Shown here: piece by piece, positions 60,101 to 64,000 of the stretch
Numbering within the stretch: the stretch's first letter is position 1
Layout: every line of letters starts with the position of its first letter
NCBI GenBank assembly: GCA_002197995.1
Contig: NGZR01000004.1
Coordinates: 1,054,001 to 1,118,000 of the forward strand
Length of the DNA stretch: 64,000 nucleotides
Direction: 5' to 3'
From: Gaeumannomyces sp. JS-464
Taxonomy: Eukaryota; Ascomycota; Sordariomycetes; Magnaporthales; Magnaporthaceae
Notes under the pieces: generated by a model
The model's database searches: none
The model's input: the letters and a program-made list of their open reading frames with translations, nothing else
What the model was told of the DNA's origin: nothing
Program-made: the position numbers and the translations under genes

Positions 60101-60476
60101 TGTTCCAATTCACCGCGGTTCTTGGGCTCGTCGTCGGACGACAGGACCGAGGAGACGGGGCCGCCGAGCTCTTTGGCCAGCGACTGGGCCTCGTCCTCGA
60201 CGCTCGGTGGTGGGGGTAGCGGGGCGGTGGAAGCAGCTGAAGATCAAATGTCCGGGGAACCTGGCGGTCGAGTTTGGACGACTGGTTCGCACGGACAGGG
60301 GTGGGCACGCTTTCAAATCTGGGCAAACACAACGACACACCACTCAATTGTTAGCCACAAGAAACGCTCGAAATAGAGGGATCCAAGCCTTACGGTTGGG
60401 GCGTTTTGGCCCGAGGCTGGGAGCCAGCCCAATGGCCCGTGTTCAGGCCGCCGCAGACGTTGGCCGACTCAACCAT
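57118..60476 (-). CDS. large RS/RD-repeat protein with C-terminal CxxC pairs
   Basis: Exons 60476-60394 (M-V-E-S-A-N start, GTAAGG donor) and 60318-57118, about 1094 aa after correction. The N-terminus is conserved-looking (VPRTFDLQLLPPPP). A long disordered region follows, with DKQxDKQ and GDRxGD repeats and Ser/Arg/Pro stretches. A run of about 30 alternating Arg-Asp/Arg-Glu residues is encoded at 59085-59220. From about residue 680 there is a folded C-terminal region with Cys pairs NICPSC, ACLPC and VCKVC, probably zinc-binding, plus CDMGASAWYYEAWVLIKRH. Nuclear or RNA-related function is suggested by the RS/RD repeats only. Indels: a missing base at the G run 60221-60224 (plus strand), an extra base at 58067-58071 and a missing base at 57704-57705. 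Confidence 0.7.
59085..59220 (-). repeat. coding Arg-Asp/Arg-Glu hexanucleotide repeat
   Basis: Degenerate CGNGAY/CGNGAR units inside the RS/RD-repeat gene. The opposite strand reads as an ORF too, which is only a shadow. Confidence 0.85.
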
Positions 60477-63400
60477 GGCGATCAGTGTTCTGGAAGGGGG
60501 CCTCGAAGCGCCCCAGATGCCGATCCTGGACGCAGGTAGCGGTGCTGCCCCTCAGCGAGTTCGTTTGCCTTCGTCACACCCGGGCTTAGTTGGCAGGAAA
60601 CATGGTAGGCCGAAACTCGAACCGTTGAAGGAGAATTGGTCGAGGGAGTTCGAGGAATGCCGTTAGGCGGCCGGGGCCGGCGGCTTCCAACGTCTTATGG
60701 GCTTGAGCGGCAGTGCTAGTTGAGGCTGTGATGGGTGGGATCCCCGCCAGCAGCTCAATGATTACTCTGCGCGGGTCGGGCAGCGACTGGGGCCTGGGTC
60801 TCAGGGGTGCGAAATGGTGCGGGTGGGCGGGGCTATGCTGTGGTGGTTTGTGCACTGTGCAGTGCTCTTTCCCTGGGAACGGAACGAGAGGGTGGTTGTA
60901 TGCGCCTGCGGATTGAGGATGGTGGGAACGGTTGGGAGTCGAGGCGGGGTATACAACTGGGAGAAGACGGGAAGACGAATATGGAGGCAGTCGCAAGTAA
61001 CAACGAGGAAAGGATCCAGGACGTGGCGGAAGCGTGAAGGGAGAAAGAAAGAAAACTGATGGGCACAGCTGGCTGCCTTCTCTATTTTTGTCCACTTCCT
61101 CAGCCGGAGGAGTTGAAACTGAGGCGGGAGATGAATGAGGATGAACGGGGCTCCTCGTCGGGTTAATATTTCGGTGCTGGCTACGTACCGACCCCAGGAG
61201 CCACCTCGCGCTCTTGTACCGATCGATCTTTTTTTGGATCCGGTGTGTAGAACGGTTGGAGGGAGCAGAGGGCGCACAATACACGGCTAGTACATTGGCA
61301 GACTGTAGGTACTGTACACAGCACGTTGTGTACATGCATGTCCCGTCCCAGTTGGGATGCGGGCGGCGGCGGCTGTCCACCCTGCACCTGCACCAAACTC
61401 CAGACGTGAGGCGCAGGCAGGCCAGGACAAGACATGACAACAGCATTATGGCCCAGGCCACGCCAGCCCCAGTCCGCCATGGGGACTGGGGAGAACTCCT
61501 CCGTTTACGTACCTTCCAAGCCCACCGGCAAGCAATGCCGAGCGGCGACGTGATCATGCGTACCCAGGCAAATATTCGGGAACACGTACGTCTGCGGGAA
61601 TAGAAGACGAAAAGAAAAATAAAACAAACAGGAAACGATCGCTTCGACCGGGCGGCAGGAGGGAGCCTTGCTGATTCGTGTTCCTTGATATCTATCAGGT
61701 TTCAACGACATATGGTGAGCACCCAGGTTCTGCAATTTTAATTATTATTATTTTTTCTTTTCTTTTTTCCCCTCCTCCGTCATGTGCGACCTCGATTGAT
61801 GCCCAGGCCAAGGGGCGTGTGTGTGTTCTGAATGGAGTTTCTGGGCTACCGACGCCCATGATGGAGTGGTCGGGCAGGCAGTGCAGCCGTCTGTGCTTGC
61901 TGGACTGTGGATGCAGATGCGGCCCACCAGACAGAGGCGAGGACCAAGAGGGGAGATCATAAGAGGAAAAGGGTTGTGCTGCTCCATACGCCAGCTTTGT
62001 CCCGCCGTGTCAATTCTCCTGTAACGCGTGCTGGGCTCAAATGTCCGAGATTGGCGTTCCTCGTCCTACATCACCCAGTAAGCTTGACCACCTTGACCTA
62101 CCCTCTGCTGGGACAGGCTAGGCGGCACCTCGCCTGGGTTGAGATATTTGACCCGGTGTGGCTCAATCACAAAGAGCCCAGCCAGGCTTGCACCACTGGC
62201 ACCTCAATCGCCGCCCGTCGTGAGCGAACCCGGTCGCATAACGGCATAGCATGAACGGCATCCGTCTTCCAATTCCCGTTGTGTCGCCCTTTTTCAGAAA
62301 CCACCATTCTCGGGATGCAACCTGAGGGATCCTGAGCGGCAACGCTGATTGGAGCCCCTGATGGTCCGCAATTGGCACCTCCTGAAAGCTGGCTGGATGG
62401 CTGGCCGGCTGGCCACGCTGCCTGCCTCTCGGCGGGTGGGACTTAACCCAACCCAGCCCTCGGTCGGTCCCAAGACAAGCGAACGCGCAAACACCCTCCA
62501 CGAGGGCAGGGTGGCAGGCAAACCAAAGGAGGGAGGGGTAATGTCGCCTCGGCTGCCGTTTCTGTTTGTCAAGATGGAGGGGCAGCCTCACAACGACATG
62601 TCCCGACCGGCCACCGTTTTCGCTGGTACTGTCTTTGATCGGGGAGCGAGAAGAAATGAGACAAAAAATCTCTCTCCGACACTTGCAGTAAAGAGCAACT
62701 TGCTTCTGAATCATCTGCATGGTAGGCACTCCATATCCAGAAGCATAGGTAGGGTGCTGAGATATTGACGTCCACACGATCCACAGCCAGCCCGCTTGCC
62801 GGCCAGGCACAGTACGCCCGCCAATGCCCTCGAAGCCAGCGGAGGATCGTGGTCGATAGTAATTGGTGTTCATGTTTGCTCCTGAACAGTCAGCCTCGAA
62901 AAAAGCAGCAAAGCTATTGTTTCGTTTTCTTTTGTTTCGTTTCCCGGCCAGGCTTGGCATATCAGTGCCGTAGTAAGCGGAAAGGCCGGACGGTTCTCCA
63001 TCTGGCCCATTCGTTTACATGGAGCGGTGTGTCGCCTGCCCCTGAACCAAATGCTACCGTCGGCAACGGCCAGAACCACCTTGCCTCAGAATTCCCAGTT
63101 TTGCTGGACAACCAAGCAGCAATTCGTTCTCGACCTCGAACTGCGACAACACATCGGCCGCCGGCCACCGTGCCACTCTACCAGTCTTGCCAATCCAATG
63201 TTTTACGGCGTCGTGGTGGCGGCGGCACGGTGTGCAGGCGGGCCGACCTTTCCTGTTCCAATTGGCACATTGATCGGAAGGGGGAAGGTCTCGCTGCATC
63301 CGACCCAGCCAAGCCATGCACAGCATCGCCTCTCGTCTCTCATCATGCCCCCGCCATGCACGTACTTACGGCGTTTGTATTCAGAGACGTCATGAACCCC

Positions 63401-64000
63401 TCCGTTCCTCTGGCCCTCTCTTGGTGCTGCCGGTGTTCACGCGAGATACCCACGAGCCACGCCCCCCTCCCGGCCGCAAGGATATTCGAGATTCTCACAG
63501 GCGATGATGATCGCGCTGGGCTTTCCCCCACCACTCCTCCTCCACCGTCACAAACGCTCCTCCTCCACTGCAGCCGGGCGTCGACGACGTGTGTGCGGGG
63601 ACCCAGACCACTGCCAATGGCCGTCCGCCACCTCGCCTACCCCCTCCGATTCGCCGCGGATCGCCCAGGGCGTTGAAGGTAAGCTGGAGGAGGACCCCGT
63701 CCGCGCCAGAGGAGGGGAGAAAGCAAAACAAATGAAGGGTGTAGTCACTCGCCCACGACTCGTGGAGTCCTAGACGCAAGATGTGCTGGCCTGCCCTCTT
63801 GCCTGCTTTGCGTACATGCGTCCTGCTCTCCTGCTTGTGCTCGCCGCCCCTCCTTATGCTGCCCTTCTTCCGACGAGCGGGCGGATACGGGTGCATAGGG
63901 ATCAACCGCAGTGACCGTCGCCGCGCCTGCAAATGCCCGCGGGACCGAGATGAGGGCAAGTGATCAAAAGAAGCGCTTCCCAGACTCCAGGTCCTTTGCC
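60477..64000. other. gene-poor window end
   Basis: 3.5 kb upstream of the RS/RD gene and to the window edge. ORFs (for example 60586-61557 minus, 62765-63676 plus) are compositionally biased with no domain. An A/T-rich short tract lies at 61738-61765. Promoter and leader of the minus-strand gene should be in the first few hundred bases. Confidence 0.5.

Noticed and set aside
93..60476. RIP-induced pseudogenes
   Set aside because: RIP makes C-to-T/G-to-A substitutions, not single-base indels. Coding sequence stays GC-rich and conserved. Only the TAG at 33591 resembles a G-to-A change.
60600..60625. tRNA B box (ACTCGAACC on the plus strand)
   Set aside because: No T-stem pairing, A box or acceptor stem nearby.

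Overview
The window is nuclear DNA of a filamentous ascomycete (Pezizomycotina, most likely Sordariomycetes). It is GC-rich. The genes carry short spliceosomal introns (about 50-120 bp; GTAAGT/GTATGT-type donors, CTAAC/CTGAC branch sites just before CAG/TAG acceptors). The gene set is housekeeping and typically fungal: Ypt7, Spb1, Med5, SCAP and Gda1. There is no operon logic. I see no CRISPR array, rRNA, canonical tRNA, intact transposon or secondary-metabolite cluster.

Layout. 0-5.6 kb: Golgi GDPase (+), an AAA/Mg-chelatase-like protein (-) and the Rab GTPase Ypt7 (+). 7.4-12 kb: an SLC35F-type transporter (+) and a heme-oxygenase-like protein (+). 12.2-19.4 kb: the WD40 protein Cdt2 (-) diverges from the rRNA methyltransferase Spb1 (+), which converges on a JMJD7-like JmjC hydroxylase (-). 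21.5-25 kb: SCAP, the sterol sensor of the SREBP pathway (+). 25-30.5 kb: no recognisable gene. 30.5-40.1 kb: a 14-3-3-like protein (+), a Myb/SANT-type acidic protein (-), a DUF4202 protein (+), an FMN alpha-hydroxy-acid dehydrogenase (+) and a Mid2/WSC-type wall-stress-sensor-like protein (-). 40.1-49.7 kb: a gene-poor stretch with homopolymer tracts, microsatellites and a tRNA-like arm. 49.7-60.5 kb: a conserved fungal protein of unknown function (+), Mediator subunit Med5 (+) and a large RS/RD-repeat CxxC protein (-). 60.5-64 kb: no recognisable gene.

The most striking pattern is that 11 of the 17 genes cannot be read in one frame, even after splicing. I count about 25 single-base indels, mostly in short homopolymers, plus one in-frame TAG. 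In every affected gene, undoing the inferred indels restores a coding length divisible by three and family-typical sequence. Several of these genes are expected to be essential (spb1, med5), so I read this as residual assembly or base-calling error rather than pseudogenisation. Any automatic annotation of this region will be broken at these points. I found no convincing undescribed system. The best biological leads are the dispersed CCTAGGTA/GGTACC-type palindromic repeats confined to intergenic DNA, the 9.6-kb gene-poor interval, a stop-interrupted Myb-like gene and an unusual Gly/Glu insert in the FMN dehydrogenase.
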